The notes under the pieces: model-generated
Database searches by the model: none
Seen by the model: the letters and a program-made list of their open reading frames with translations, nothing else
What the model was told of the DNA's origin: nothing
Shown here: one piece after another, positions 42,401 to 53,490 of the stretch
Numbering within the stretch: the first letter of the stretch is position 1
Layout of the letters: every line of letters begins with the position of its first letter
Program-made: the position numbers and the translations under genes
DNA from: Uranotaenia lowii
Lineage: Eukaryota > Arthropoda > Insecta > Diptera > Culicidae
Direction: 5' to 3'
DNA length: 64,000 nucleotides
NCBI RefSeq assembly: GCF_029784155.1
Contig: NC_073692.1
Location: 321,715,906 to 321,779,905 of the forward strand

Positions 42401-45400
42401 GTCAAAATGCATCGCGAAGTTCATGATGTTAGACTTTCTCAACCTATCATTGGGTCGCCCGAAGGAGATTTGCGTTCTGAGATGAGCCAACCGGTCAGTA
42501 TTGAACACTGCAGAACAAATTTCGTCGAGATTTCAGTGTGCTGTCAGAATTTTCATAACATTTAGAACACACTATAGAGCAGGAATTTTAAGTTTTTACT
42601 CTATTCTTATCGAACAAACAATGCTTGACTAGTCTATAACAATAAGAAAAGACAAAATTATCTGAATAATTCGCATAATTGCGCATCAGTCGCTGTTGAA
42701 ATATAGCAAAATTTAGAAAAAAAACTTATTTAGTTTAAGGGTGGTCCAAAATAGGTCCAAAGGGTGGTCCAAAATACTGACCGGAGTAATGATTGAAGAA
42801 ACGTGTTTTCAGGCTTAAATTTTGTTACATTGCAATAGACGACGATATTTTTCGATAGAAAAAGCCTTGATCTTCGTAATGAACGGATAAAGCAGTCGAA
42901 AATTGTAACTAAGGCTGTCCATTAATGATGTCACGCAAAATTTGGAAACTACCCCTTTGAAGCGGACTCGAGCTTTTCGAAATAAGGGGTAATAAAGCTT
43001 AGTTCTTTTAGAAATGGGACACTTTCATTTGCTAATAGCTCGTTTACTGGTTATCGGATAATCAAAATTTTGTCAGCATTTTGTTGCCTGTGAAAAGTAC
43101 TATTCGACCTATTTTTTTTCAAAATTTAAGATTCACGCATTTTTGAATTATGTACGATGCAAGAAAAAAAGAAAAAAATAATTTTGCACAGTTTCCTTTA
43201 AAATTCGTCATTATCAAATTGTTAGCTGACAAAACCTTTGATTTTTCAAAGAATTACTGAGTTTGTGTGGTGGATAAGTATGCAAACACTGTCAATAATG
43301 TCCACAAAGTTCAAATCAAGCATTGGAGTGAAGCACATGATCGGCAACTACGGTTGAGGGTCATCAGGGAAGTCAAGTCTCTTACCAGTATATTTAATTT
43401 TCAATAAGCGAAAAACTAAGGGTAAATCGCTGAAATGTCCAAAACAATTTTCTCCGATAAGCTGAAAGTGTTGCCTAATGATGACTCATTCAAAACCAAC
43501 CTCAAACAACCATTTTTTGCTAGTTCCAGAGCTCGTAAGCTGTAAAGCCGGCCCCGAGGCTATGGGACTGGTGATTTCTGATGAACGACAAAACTTATGA
43601 AATATCCTATTTTAAATAAACTCCAGCGTTTGAATCCTATACCATGTCTGCTCGTTGCAATATCCCGAGTATATTAAAGGATGTATTTGCTGGTTATTTT
43701 GTATAAAATTATAATGATTTGCCAAAATTCTGCTCCTGCGAAAAAAAAAACAAAAATTTTCAAAACGAAACTTTGGTTTTCGCTATTTTTAAAAGCCTAA
43801 AAAGAGTAATCTTGTATGTACCACCTGCAACCTACGATTTATACTAACCGATTTTATCTTATTATAACATCTTATGATGGTTTCACTTCGTTATTGTCAG
43901 ATTTTGCCAGAAGAAATTCCATTAAAAACGTTCAAAAATGTGGTCAAAAATAATCAAATTTGTTCATTTCGAAACTACTGTATCCACTAAAATGCATCCA
44001 GTCTCTTTTAAAAGAGAAGTATTGAACCGAAAAGTATCAGAAATTGAAGAAGGAAGGTTAAGCCACCTAAAATATAGATTTGACGAAGTATAAGTTGGAA
44101 AAACTGATCAATACCATGATTGAAAAAAGTGTGCGCCGGCCAATGGGAGATACCAAGAATAAAATAGAAATTTCTCTAACCAAAAACGATAAATAATTTT
44201 TTTTTAATTTTTTCATGAAATATCATAACATTACCTTCATTTTCTTCATATAAAGTATTTCGATCAAACGAATGGTTTTTGAGATACACGCATTCGTAAC
44301 TGTCCCATTTCTAAAAGAACTACGCTTTATTGACCCGCAAAAATGACCCGTTATTTGACAGATCGTGGAGGTTCTCAATAACGGGTCAATTTTACGCCTT
44401 TAAGGGGTAGCCAAAAGTTAGCGTGTGTTGCAGTGAAAGTGTTCTTGTGAACTTTCTTATGCTCGTAAAATTTACCAAAAGTGATTACGTGAGTATTATT
44501 ATTCATTAAATGAATGGTGCAAGTATAGTTTTATTGAGTTTAGGATAAAATTATTTGTTATTGTTTTGCTGATTTTTTGTAATGATAAGTGATGTCACGC
44601 TCAAGCAGACCCCCCCTCCCCCCATGTCCCAAATTGTCACAAAAATCGAAACCCCCCCTCCCCCCCTAACGCGTGACATCATTTATGGACGGCCCCTAAT
44701 GCTTTTTTATTCCAGAAAATAGCATAGCCACTTCCCAAAGCGGTCCAAAATAGGTCCGTTACCCTATATAAGCTTTTATGATCGCTAAATTATCTTGATA
44801 TGTAATGTACTCATAGCAACATGATGTACACATTGTTCCTCAATTTTCACCATCATAAAATTTTTGATTTTTTACTATAATCAATTTTAAAACGCATTTT
44901 AACTTTAACTTGTTGACTCAGGGCGAACAGAGCACCATTAATCGGGGCACGGTGAGCATTTTCTGCCGTAGAATCTAGCAGCGGATTCAACTAGAAAGTC
45001 AACTGGATTATAGAGCAATAGCTTGACTAGTTTACATCTGACGATTTGGCCTATTGGTAAGGTGTCGAAGAGACAATTAAAAGACTCGAGTGCGACTCCT
45101 GGTCGAGGAGATTTATTTTTCATTTATCATTCATGATCGATTATTTTGATTGTTGCATTATGCGGCTAGTAGCATCATCCGCCAAACAAAGCACCAGAAA
45201 CATAATGTGTGTGTGAATTGTTTGTAATGCTAAATGAAACAAAAAAAAAATGGCACGACCAGGAATCGAACTCCAGTCCAGAAATGATAACTTAAGTCGT
45301 TTACATGTTTACATGTTACGAATCGCAATTCCAACTGCATAGTGAAAAGATCGTATAAAATGTCGTCTGAAATGATTTTTCTCTCGCGCTGGCTTCAACT

Positions 45401-47393
45401 GAGAAAACCATTGTCATGTTTTCTCTGCAACCAGCAGTGCATCCAGATGGCTCAGATGAGAATTAAGTAATGTCGACCAATGAGAGAACTGGAAATGCCG
45501 GCAACGATTTGAAGGCTATGAGAGCAAAATCTTGCGCTCTCTTGAATTCTTTCGAAATGTATGAATAAGGTGTCGGATAACGCCCAATTGGTGTAATTTT
45601 CGTCGTTTTAGAAAGAAATAAAATTATCTATGTATATTGCTTCCACTTTAGTAGGTAAATGCTGTTTTTCCAATTTCATATGATCATTCAATAATGTATA
45701 TGGCACGTATATCAACATAAGAATATAGCTACAAAAATGTTTGCCGGGCTCTCCGACACCTTACCAATAGGCCAAATCGTCAGATGAAACTAGTCAAGCT
45801 GTAGCTCTATAATTCAGTTGACTTCATCGAGTTGAACCCCGATTAGTGATGTTTATACTGTTCCAGAGGGGTTCTCATTATGCCCCCATAGATAGTGACC
45901 GATTTTCAGCTTTCGACAAAAAAAAATGCATTCTCAAACGTTTTTATCAGCTTTTTCAAGTTTCAAGCCAGTTAGGAAATAGACTTTCCAATGTCTGAAA
46001 TCTGAACACGAAACAATGATGTAATTCACATATTATAGCTTTTTTCTATGGTTAAATAAGCGTCCTCCTTGAAGTTGCCGTTATGCCTACCCCATAACGT
46101 CCCACTTTCTAACGGATGTGGAAAATGATATTTTGTTGACAAAACTTTTTAAGTCTAGAAGCGCATCTCAGCTAAAATCGAACTAAAACATGTTCTAACT
46201 TCTTCCAGGGTATGTTTATCGTGTCGCTTCCGTTTGCGGTGCTGCGTGGCGGATACTGGGCCATCATAGCTATGGTGGGCATCGCCCACATCTGTTGCTA
46301 TACGGGTAAGATCCTGGTTCAGTGTCTCTACGAGCCGGATCCGCAGACGGGAGAGCCGGTCCGGGTCCGGGATAGCTACGTGGCCATCGCCAAGGTATGT
46401 TTCGGTAAGAAGGTTGGCCCCCGGGTGGTAAGTATAGCTCAGCTGATCGAGCTGCTCATGACCTGCATTTTGTACGTTGTGGTATGCGGTGATCTGATGG
46501 CCGGGTCCTTTCCGGATGGCGCCCTGGACAGCAGATCGTGGATGATGCTGTGCGGCATATTTTTGCTTCCATTAGGCTTTCTCAAATCCTTGCAACATGT
46601 CTCGATGCTCTCGTTCTGGTGTACGATGTCGCATTTGTTGATCAATGCGATCATCGTCGGATATTGTCTGCTGGAAATCGGCGACTGGGGCTGGAGTAAG
46701 GTCAAGTGGCGAATGGATTTTGAAAATTTTCCAATCTCGCTTGGTGTTATTGTCTTCTCCTACACGTCGCAGATCTTCCTCCCAACACTCGAAGGAAACA
46801 TGGAGGATCGCTCAAAATTCAATTGGATGCTGGATTGGTCTCACATTGCCGCTGCTATTTTTAAAGCTCTCTTCGGATACATCTGCTTCCTGACGTTCCA
46901 AAATGATACCCAGCAAGTAATCACCAACAATTTGCATTCACCATCCTTCAAAGGGCTGGTGAATTTCTGTCTTGTGATCAAGGCTGTCCTTAGCTATCCA
47001 CTGCCATACTTTGCCGCGTGCGAAATGCTTGAAAGGAAATTCTTCCGCGGTAAACCGAAAACTATTGGTCCGGTCATTTGGGAATTGGACGGAGAGCTCA
47101 AGGTCTGGGGATTGGCGTGGCGCCTGGGTGTCATTCTAGGAACGATCATGATGGCTATTTTTATTCCACATTTTTCGATCTTGATGGGTTTTATTGGAAG
47201 CTTCACCGGAACGATGTTGAGCTTCATCTGGCCCTGCTATTTCCACCTGAAGCTGAAGGGTCATCTGCTGGATCAACGGGAGCGAGCCTACAATTACTTC
47301 ATCATCTTTTTGGGATTCCTGTTTGGTATCGTCGGAATCTACGACTCTGGAAGTGCGCTAATCAAAGCGTTCGAGATCGGTCTTCCATTTTAA
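36232..47393 (+). CDS. VGAT: Vesicular GABA/inhibitory amino acid transporter (four coding exons)
   Basis: Coding exons are 36232-36460, 37082-37250, 37313-37436 and 46209-47393, with GT-AG borders and matching phases, giving 568 aa. It loads GABA (and glycine) into synaptic vesicles in exchange for protons, in the vesicle membrane of inhibitory neurons (SLC32, amino acid/auxin permease family). Residues 1-160 are the polar cytosolic N-terminus, Pro/Gly-rich with VPPRPQNVHF. The transporter core starts at about residue 162 ([30 protein letters not shown]) and has roughly ten hydrophobic segments to the C-terminus. Length is close to other insect VGATs. Intron 1 (621 bp) is mostly a MITE, and the last intron is 8,772 bp with several large transposons. 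Transporter-core intron positions and protein identity are clear; the exact transcription start is not. Confidence 0.93.
36515..37024. mobile_element. MITE, family A, copy 2 (long inverted arms), in VGAT intron 1
   Basis: Arms of about 125 bp: the left arm contains TTTATCGGTGAAAAGTGATG and GATGATGAAAATGAGCGGG, and the right arm has their inverse (CCGAC/TCATTTTCACC, CATCACTTTTCACC). The core includes CGAACCACGCTTGGCCTAC, shared with 11147-11600. No ORF of note. It fills most of the 621-bp intron. Confidence 0.85.
37082..37250 (+). CDS. VGAT: VGAT coding exon 2
   Basis: Encodes DTGGTTELNPLNPFTNPK through YPPR; acceptor TTTTCAAAG, donor GTGAGTAGG. It is a Pro/Gly-rich cytosolic segment. Confidence 0.85.
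37313..37436 (+). CDS. VGAT: VGAT coding exon 3
   Basis: Encodes QGSVQSFGSDSTFAGGC through WNVTNAIQ and enters the transporter fold; donor GTATCA. Confidence 0.85.
37437..37900. other. VGAT last intron, left part
   Basis: AT-rich; nothing recognised. Confidence 0.45.
37901..39392. mobile_element. Fold-back element with 640-bp arms in VGAT intron
   Basis: The arms 37901-38540 and 38752-39392 are inverted copies with few mismatches, around a 211-bp spacer. Termini are CACACAGGGGAAAACGATG inverted. A 5-bp duplication CGTTG lies at 37896-37900 and 39393-39397. No transposase. The superfamily is not certain. Confidence 0.88.
39393..42912. other. VGAT last intron, AT-rich part with small repeats
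   Basis: 39950-40310 has degenerate CCGGGCAA/CCTGGCAAAA units on both strands. A SINE tail fragment is at 41850-41890. A cytosine run near 42019-42036 would be G-rich on -. TTCAGATT-like units occur near 41090-41140. No coding exon was recognised. Confidence 0.45.
42913..44694. mobile_element. TIR element (GTCCATTAATGATGTCACGC ends), with a second inverted pair inside
   Basis: The left end has GGCTGTCCATTAATGATGTC and the right end its inverse (GCGTGACATCATTTATGGAC), a repeat type common in insects that carries C-rich CCCCCCCTCCCCCC tracts next to the end. A second inverted pair inside, at about 42988-43030 and 44295-44345 (TTAGTTCTTTTAGAAATGGG), marks a nested element or an inner arm. CTAA flanks both sides, a possible short target duplication. 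Confidence 0.65.
43255..43440. repeat. Interspersed repeat, copy 2
   Basis: Matches 28630-28820 in long blocks around AAGCACATGATCGGCAACTA. It lies within the TIR element. Confidence 0.8.
44938..45848. repeat. Inverted pair of tRNA-like repeats
   Basis: Left unit 44938-45074 (+) and right unit 45750-45848 (-) share TTGACTAGTTT, CATCTGACGATTTGGCC and TATTGGTAAGGTGTCG, the last resembling a tRNA A box. The left unit continues into a B-box-like GAGTGCGACTCCTGG (about 45088-45102). Between them on - another T-arm-like GGAGTTCGATTCCTGG lies near 45264-45279. Together they look like tRNA-derived SINE copies in opposite orientation. Confidence 0.6.
46209..47393 (+). CDS. VGAT: VGAT coding exon 4 (transporter core)
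   Basis: Acceptor CTTCTTCCAG; 1,185 nt ending TAA 47391-47393. It encodes nearly the whole Aa_trans domain: [16 protein letters not shown] (TM1), then [57 protein letters not shown] and [20 protein letters not shown]. These are signature blocks of SLC32 transporters. Reading is uninterrupted. Confidence 0.95.
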   Translation, partial: [394 protein letters not shown]

Positions 47394-48650
47394 GTATCTA
47401 AGCTGGCGACATAACAAAACGTATTGTATAGGAGCAGTAACAAAGTTGTTGACTATCTACTCGATTCTTGGTTGAAATGCTTTTAATTCAACAGTTATAC
47501 AAATCATTAGTGTTATGAAGCAAAAATGAAAACCTACCGCAGACATGTTAATATTGAATCTCTCTAGAACTAAATTGTAGATCGAATAAGGTTAGTTTGA
47601 GTTCAGTTTATATCATAGTGTCGTACTGGATTTTATTACAAGCATTTAAACTGTAAGACATATCCAAACAAAAACAAACAAATGTATAAAGCTAACCTAG
47701 GCAACATGCGCTTGGATGAATCCTTCAATAAGTCAGCACCAAATATTCATCTAAGCTGATAACGATTGCTCTATGTCTTCCAAAACATACTAAAGACGAC
47801 CAGAAGGAGAATGCGGATGAGTAGGGACTACTTACTAAATAAATAATCAAACTGTCTTCCAATGGCGATTAGAAAGGGAATAGAATCATTAATAGTTAGT
47901 AACTGTTTTGAATCAATTCGATTCGGATTTGAAAATGTGGTGAGAAAATGATGCAATATTTGATTACTGTTACTATAGGTGAGTAAAATATGAAATTAAA
48001 TGAAAATGCAAACGTAAAATCAATTAATCGTGTATTGACAATAACAAAAAAAAATCAATATTTAACACTAAAGCAAGCATCCAAATATATTTATCACTAC
48101 CTATTGTAATTACAAATATAAGCGCAAAAACCAAATTCAAGTCGAAAATGTTGAAACTGAACAACCAATTGACAGGCTAGCAAACGTAGCAAAGGAATGA
48201 CTCGCGTTTCCAGGAAAGGTTTAATTTCAACCTGTTATATGCTCAGAAAATGCCTGTACCTCTCTATCTATCCTGTATCACGTACAGTCTCTAAATGTCT
48301 TCCACCGTAGAATTATACACGCGTATATAAAACAAAGAAAATATTATAGAATTCTAAATAATCCAACGTCTTCCAGAAGAAACAAAAAATAAACGATATA
48401 AACTTACAATCAGTTGTCAATGAGTTCGATTATCATTTTCAGCGCTGTGATGTTCGTTGTTCAGATTTGTTGGAAAAAATGTGGTTTTGTTTTCGACTTC
48501 GTTCCTGGTTTGAGTATTACGTCGAGTGGAAAACGAGTAATCGATCGAAGGAAACTTATCGCTAAGAGTGTTATACAACAGCATACAAGCCATTATATTA
48601 CTGTATTCGAAGAAAGAAATACCTATAGGTGTCCAAATAAATATAGTTAA
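47394..48650 (+). other. VGAT 3' UTR region
   Basis: AT-rich with several AATAAA signals (near 47840, 48045-48060, 48385 and 48636). The true cleavage site cannot be chosen by eye. The ORF at 48414-48650 has no domain. Confidence 0.5.
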
Positions 48651-48997
48651 TTGACTCCAAAGAAATGGGGCTTCTTTTTCCGTATCACATACCTGCAGCT
48701 AGAACTGATCGACACCCAACTCAAGTTATTTTTAGTTTAATAAAGTTGGTCAACCTAACATTTCTTTCCGCTTACAGTTTTTGTAGTCGTGTTCTGTGTA
48801 GAGGCATTTACTGAAGGAATTGCTTTTTTTTCGTATGCCTATTTCAGGTCAACATGCAGGCGAGTTCACACTTGTAGAATTCCAAAGTTAACGAACTCTG
48901 GTGTAACCGTGTTGACGGTAGTTGTAACAATTGTATTAAAATCAGTGTTTTTGTGATTCTTATATTTTTCTCTGATTAAGTCCTTGCTTCAAGTTTA
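48651..48997. other. Spacer left of mariner element 2
   Basis: No gene recognised. Ends in TTTA, the TA being the mariner target. Confidence 0.4.
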
Positions 48998-49723
48998 AGG
49001 GGTGTTCGGATCAAAAAGTGGTCAACTTAAATTCGCCGTATTTTTTCTAATCATTCATATAAAAAACCTGAACATCACTCATTTTGTAGGTGTGTATGTG
49101 TAGAATGATGCTTCTAAATGGCTTTCGACATTAGATCTTTAGTTTTCAAAATGACGTCTAAGCAAGAGGAGCTACGAATCAAAATTTTGTACATGGGTCG
49201 TGAAAATCGAAACTTCACGCACGCAGAAATAGCTAAATCGTTCGATGTGGCTTTATCAACCATAAAAAAAGTAGTAAAAGTGTTCGGGGAACGTATTTCG
49301 ACAACTTAGAAGCCGGGATCTGGGAGAAATCGAAGTGCGGAAGCCGCAGTAACGAACACAAGTGTGGCTAGCACTTTCAAGCGAAACTCCAATCTCTCTG
49401 TTCGAGATGTCGCCAATAAGTAGTGACTGCAATGAAAAGCAAAACCTTACGGCAAAAACAAGATCTTGGAAGCTGTTTACGACATTGTTGACAAAGTTTG
49501 ATTGCGTGGTAATGGACGATGAAACCCACGCCAAGGCAAACTTCAGACAACTTCCGGAACAAGCGTTTTATACACCAACCGGATGGGGAAATGTGGCAGA
49601 CATTTTCAAGCATATTAAACTATCAAAGTTTGCCAAGAAATATCTCGTTTGGGAAGCTACCTGTACCTGAGCGACATTTTCGTTGCAGCCGGAACCGTCA
49701 ACCAGGAAATTTGAGTAAAAGAG

Positions 49724-51798
49724 CCCAAGCAACCAAAAGTCGCGTTTTTACTTAAAGATGGAACTCCGAAGTTCACATTTGGCTGAAAAAATGTTTTACG
49801 GGAGCTTCAAGTGACTCTTGTCACGTAAAAGTTACTCAGGAACTTCCATCGCCCTTTGAAAGGTTAAATTATCGATAACGGAACTTCTAAGCGTTTTTGA
49901 TACAACTTCTTTCAAGAAGGTCGATAACGTTCGCTTAACACTTTCTAACGCTCCGTTAAGATACTCCTTTGGTGTTTTAAAGAATCTGTATGGGAATTCT
50001 AAGCGACATGTCAAAAGTGTCTGTCATTTTCTTAAAAGAAAAAAAATTCAATAGTAACAGAAAAAGAAAACCTTCAGTGCGATGAAAATGTCGCTGTGAA
50101 TAAAAAAATCTTCAAGAGCATTGGAACTCGGATCTGGACCTGGTCAGCGAATGATTCTCCGCGAGGCCTTGCAACTTCCATTCAAACAAAATCAAGCTGT
50201 GTTGCAGTAAGAATCGGAGCTGTGCCGGCGGATAGCAAAAATGGTTTGCCGATTACCCACCACTAGATTAGAAAATACGGTATACTGAGCTTAGATCGAT
50301 CTATGTAAGTATATTTATTCGGCCAGTGCGAAAAAAGGATGTCGTCGGAAAAACTTCGGAATATCAACGTGAAAAGTACCCCAAAAAACGGAACGGTGAG
50401 AATACGACAACTTTCTTATGTGTGCCTCCTACCGGGGGTTCGAAAATCATCCTGCATTCTACCACAGCCTTGCCTCGCAGTTGATAGTGAAGACAAATGA
50501 GTGCTTAAAGAAGTTTTCAATAAATAATGAAAAATAATATAAAAAATTGTTGCTATTTTTTTTTATTCCTTGAAATTCTCTTATAAAAGAAAACCCCAAG
50601 GTTTGGACCACTCTGTTTTAATTAATCTGCTCAAAATAACTTTTGAAATAAAGTTTTAATACTACTTCCAACAGTGACGAAAACAAAAGCAATTTGGTCG
50701 AGAGGTTAACGAGTTAGCATTACAACCTAGAAGGCAACGGATCAATTCCCAAAGCGTAAGTAGCTTCTTTGTAAAACATATAATTTAGATAACATTGAAG
50801 TCAACGAGATATATCGTGATAGGCCGGCAACCTAGCAGTCTGTCATCTGGTTGTCAGAGCAATCTGTCAACCAGATTTTTTTTTCGGTGCGTAGAAGGTT
50901 CTTAGATATTCCCTAAAGGGCTGTATAGCGTTCTCTTCAGCTAATGAAATGAACTTTAAAGTTGCTTTAAGGGGGGGGGGGGGGTAGGGTCTAACGGGTA
51001 AAAAAACACCATTTTCACGATTATTTTGTAGAGCTATCGTTCAAACAAATGTGTTCAAATTTTTTGCATTATACAAAGCATTGTTAAAAGAACATTTAGT
51101 AATTTTTTCGTAGAAAAATATTGAAAAATGAGTTGGTGACGGAGCACTTTCGAGGATGCCTTTTAGAAAACAGGATTTGCGGTGGACACTGTATCTCAGC
51201 ACAGAATCATCTGAAGTCAAAAAATCAGAGCAAAATATTTTTAATAGATGTTTTTCTGGACCACAACGTTTTTATTTAACTTAAAAAAAATTTTATGTAA
51301 TTTTTGTGGCTGTTTGAAGTAAAAACTACGATTTTTCACGAAAATATCCGCCATTTTTTATCTGTAAAATCTCCCCAAATTAAAAAAAAAGAAAAACGTT
51401 GGGGTCCGGTATTTTATATGTAGAAAATATGTTCCAAATTTGAAAAGAATCGGATAAGTAGTTTTCAAATGACGATGTCCACGGACTTTAAAAATGTGCT
51501 TTCGAGAAAAACGCGTTTGAAGTTTCTGCTCTTGCTTTCTTGCAGTATTAGATAGGAGGAGATAAAGGCCTATAATTTCTGCAGTTTTGCTTCAATGACT
51601 TGAAAATTTGACACAACATTCTTGAAATGTTTTACAATAAGAAAATAAAAAAATCGATTTTTTGAAAGTGTTAGACCCTACCACCCCCCCGCTCCCTTGA
51701 TAACTTAAATTTTGGGCTGAATAGAATTCTCTAGGAACTCTGACGAGAGCTGATTAAGCTTCTATGAAACCGTTTAAAGAGAATTCTGGTTGCTTGGG
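49724..51798. mobile_element. TIR insertion with CCCAAGCAACC ends
   Basis: Inverted ends CCCAAGCAACCAAAAG and its counterpart CTGGTTGCTTGGG. The join AG is repeated on both sides (49722-49723 and 51799-51800), and comparison with element 1 (GAGTGTCTTCAAAAGCG) confirms the insertion point. It carries a G-tract MITE (50971-51697) and a weak tRNA-like patch (50690-50760). No transposase was recognised. Confidence 0.75.
50971..51697. mobile_element. G-tract-ended inverted-repeat MITE
   Basis: Left end is a 14-G run followed by TAGGGTCTAAC; right end is GTTAGACCCTACCACCCCCC. The inside is AT-rich with no ORF. It is nested inside the CCCAAGCAACC element, itself inside the mariner. Confidence 0.75.
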
Positions 51799-52292
51799 AG
51801 TGTCTTAAAAAGCGTTTACTGCCTTTCCTGAAGAAACATGAATTGTCTACTTGTCTATGCTATTTTGGTCAGATTTGGCATCCTGCCTTTATGAAAACAG
51901 GTCATGGAGTAGTATGTCGCTAACAACATTCAGGTTGTGTCCAAGGATAATAACCCTTCCAACACACCAGAACTTCCCCCAATCGAAAAATATTGGGCGA
52001 TAGCTAAGCAGAACCATAAAGAGACCCTAAAAACGACAAGCAATTCACAGAAAACTGACGTTCTGCGGCGAAGGAAGTGGATAAGGTGACTGTACTAAAT
52101 CTGATGGCAGGCGTCAAACGAAAGGCTTGCTAATTTGGACTAGGTCAACCGGAATCTTAACTGAGCATTTTATCCATCTTGTATACATCTTAAACTTAAA
52201 AATGAAAGATAGTTCGACTTTATTAATAGACAAATATTTTTAATCGATTTACACACAATTTAGTCTGACCACTTTTTGATCCGAACACCCTT

Positions 52293-53264
52293 TATTCAGA
52301 TTCCCCCACCATGATGAAATTTCCACGGAGAAATCCGGGGGAATCGAAATAAAAACAGTTCTAGAAGGTTTTAGAAACGAATTCGGCTGGAATTTCATCT
52401 TTCAACCATTTCTCATCGATTCTATCATGCTTCTTAGGTCACGTTTTTGATTTATTGACCAAATTTAACTTTTTCACGGTTCTTTCCAAGAGAACTGCAA
52501 GTGAGTTTTTAGGCCGGAACAAATTTGAAATACTGTTTTGCCCTCGGAGCTGAAACATCAGAGCACTTTGGAAGATCAGGTTTACAAAAATCGGAAAAGT
52601 GATTGTCACCAATATATTTTTTTATATATTAGGTACCTACGTTTCAGTGCTTTTCTTTTCGGAATCGCACAAAAAACGATTTTTGTACGGCACAGAGAAC
52701 ATTCATCATTGCTTAAATGCGCGGCCATTGGGTCCTTCACGGTATATCGTATGTATTGTATATATGGAATGTAGACACTTTGATTAAGAGAAGTACCAGA
52801 ATATTTTAATCATAGGGTTAACACGATGATGTAGTTGTTATGAAATTTTTTCTACATCACATAGGAAACTACCTTAAATCTTCGATTTTTGTCGATTGCG
52901 AAGAATTTCCAGTAATTTCTTAGGTTAAAGGAACGAAAATTCGTGATAAAACAATTGATTTCTGTATTATGGAACATATGGAATAAAGAGCTTTAGAATC
53001 TTTTCAAAACTCGTTTAAAAACATATGCGAGAAACAAATATTTATCAAATTTAATATTTTGCTATTAAAAACTTGAAACTTGTCAAGAAAATTTAGATAT
53101 TTCCGAAAGGTACCTAAGAATGGTATAAAAATGATCTTGGAAAAAAATTCAAAATATCTTATTTAGAAATCAAGCTTTCCAGCTATAAATCAAGCTTTCC
53201 AAAACATATAGTTATGTGTGACTTTGGAGTTCAGAAAAAGAAGATATCGCATGGAAAAGGAATG
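52293..53264. other. Spacer with outer-palindrome family fragment
   Basis: 52300-52470 matches the segment near 21400-21480 (GATTCCCCC, AAATTTCC, GGGGAATCG). The rest is AT-rich with no gene. Confidence 0.5.
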
Positions 53265-53490
53265 GAAGAAAATCGAAATTTCAAAGTTCTTGGAGGCGTT
53301 TTTTTTATATGTCAAACCGTTGACCCTGGCTCCTGAAATCAATTACCCGTCTCTTAAAAATCCCAAATGCAAATTTCTATCTCAATCCAATTGCAATGTA
53401 TTTTAGCGTTAATATAGTAAAAACAGTAAAGACCCTGAATTTGATACCTGGAATCGATTGGTTCCTCAAAACACCCGTGTGCTAATTTAA
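53265..53490 (-). mobile_element. Helitron fragment
   Basis: Resembles part of 19620-19840 in the same orientation (ATCAATTACCCGTCTCTTAAA, then CCAATTTTCATC-like and GATACCTGGAATCGATTG blocks). Both ends are missing. Confidence 0.5.

Larger units (their letters stand above)
49151..52150 (+). pseudogene. Mariner element 2 transposase remnant
   Basis: Starts MTSKQEELRIKILYMGRENRN, with an HTH (HAEIAKSFDVALSTIKKVVKVF) and a stop after GERISTT. The first catalytic block VVMDDETHAKANFRQLPEQAF is at about 49505-49570. After the insertion come a DLAS block (about 51875) and NTPELPPIEKYW (about 51960-51995), which keeps the final Glu. Numerous stops make it non-functional. Confidence 0.85.
48998..52292 (+). 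mobile_element. Tc1/mariner (ITmD37E-like) element 2, with internal insertion
   Basis: Termini are AGGGGTGTTCGGATCAAAAA (left) and its inverse TTTTTGATCCGAACACCCTT (right), flanked by TA at 48996-48997 and 52293-52294. It carries a degenerate transposase on +. A 2,075-bp insertion (49724-51798) separates the two catalytic-domain halves. Confidence 0.9.

Noticed and set aside
46439..47401. Additional ORFs across VGAT exon 4
   Set aside because: They are in other frames or antisense of a clear transporter-coding exon.
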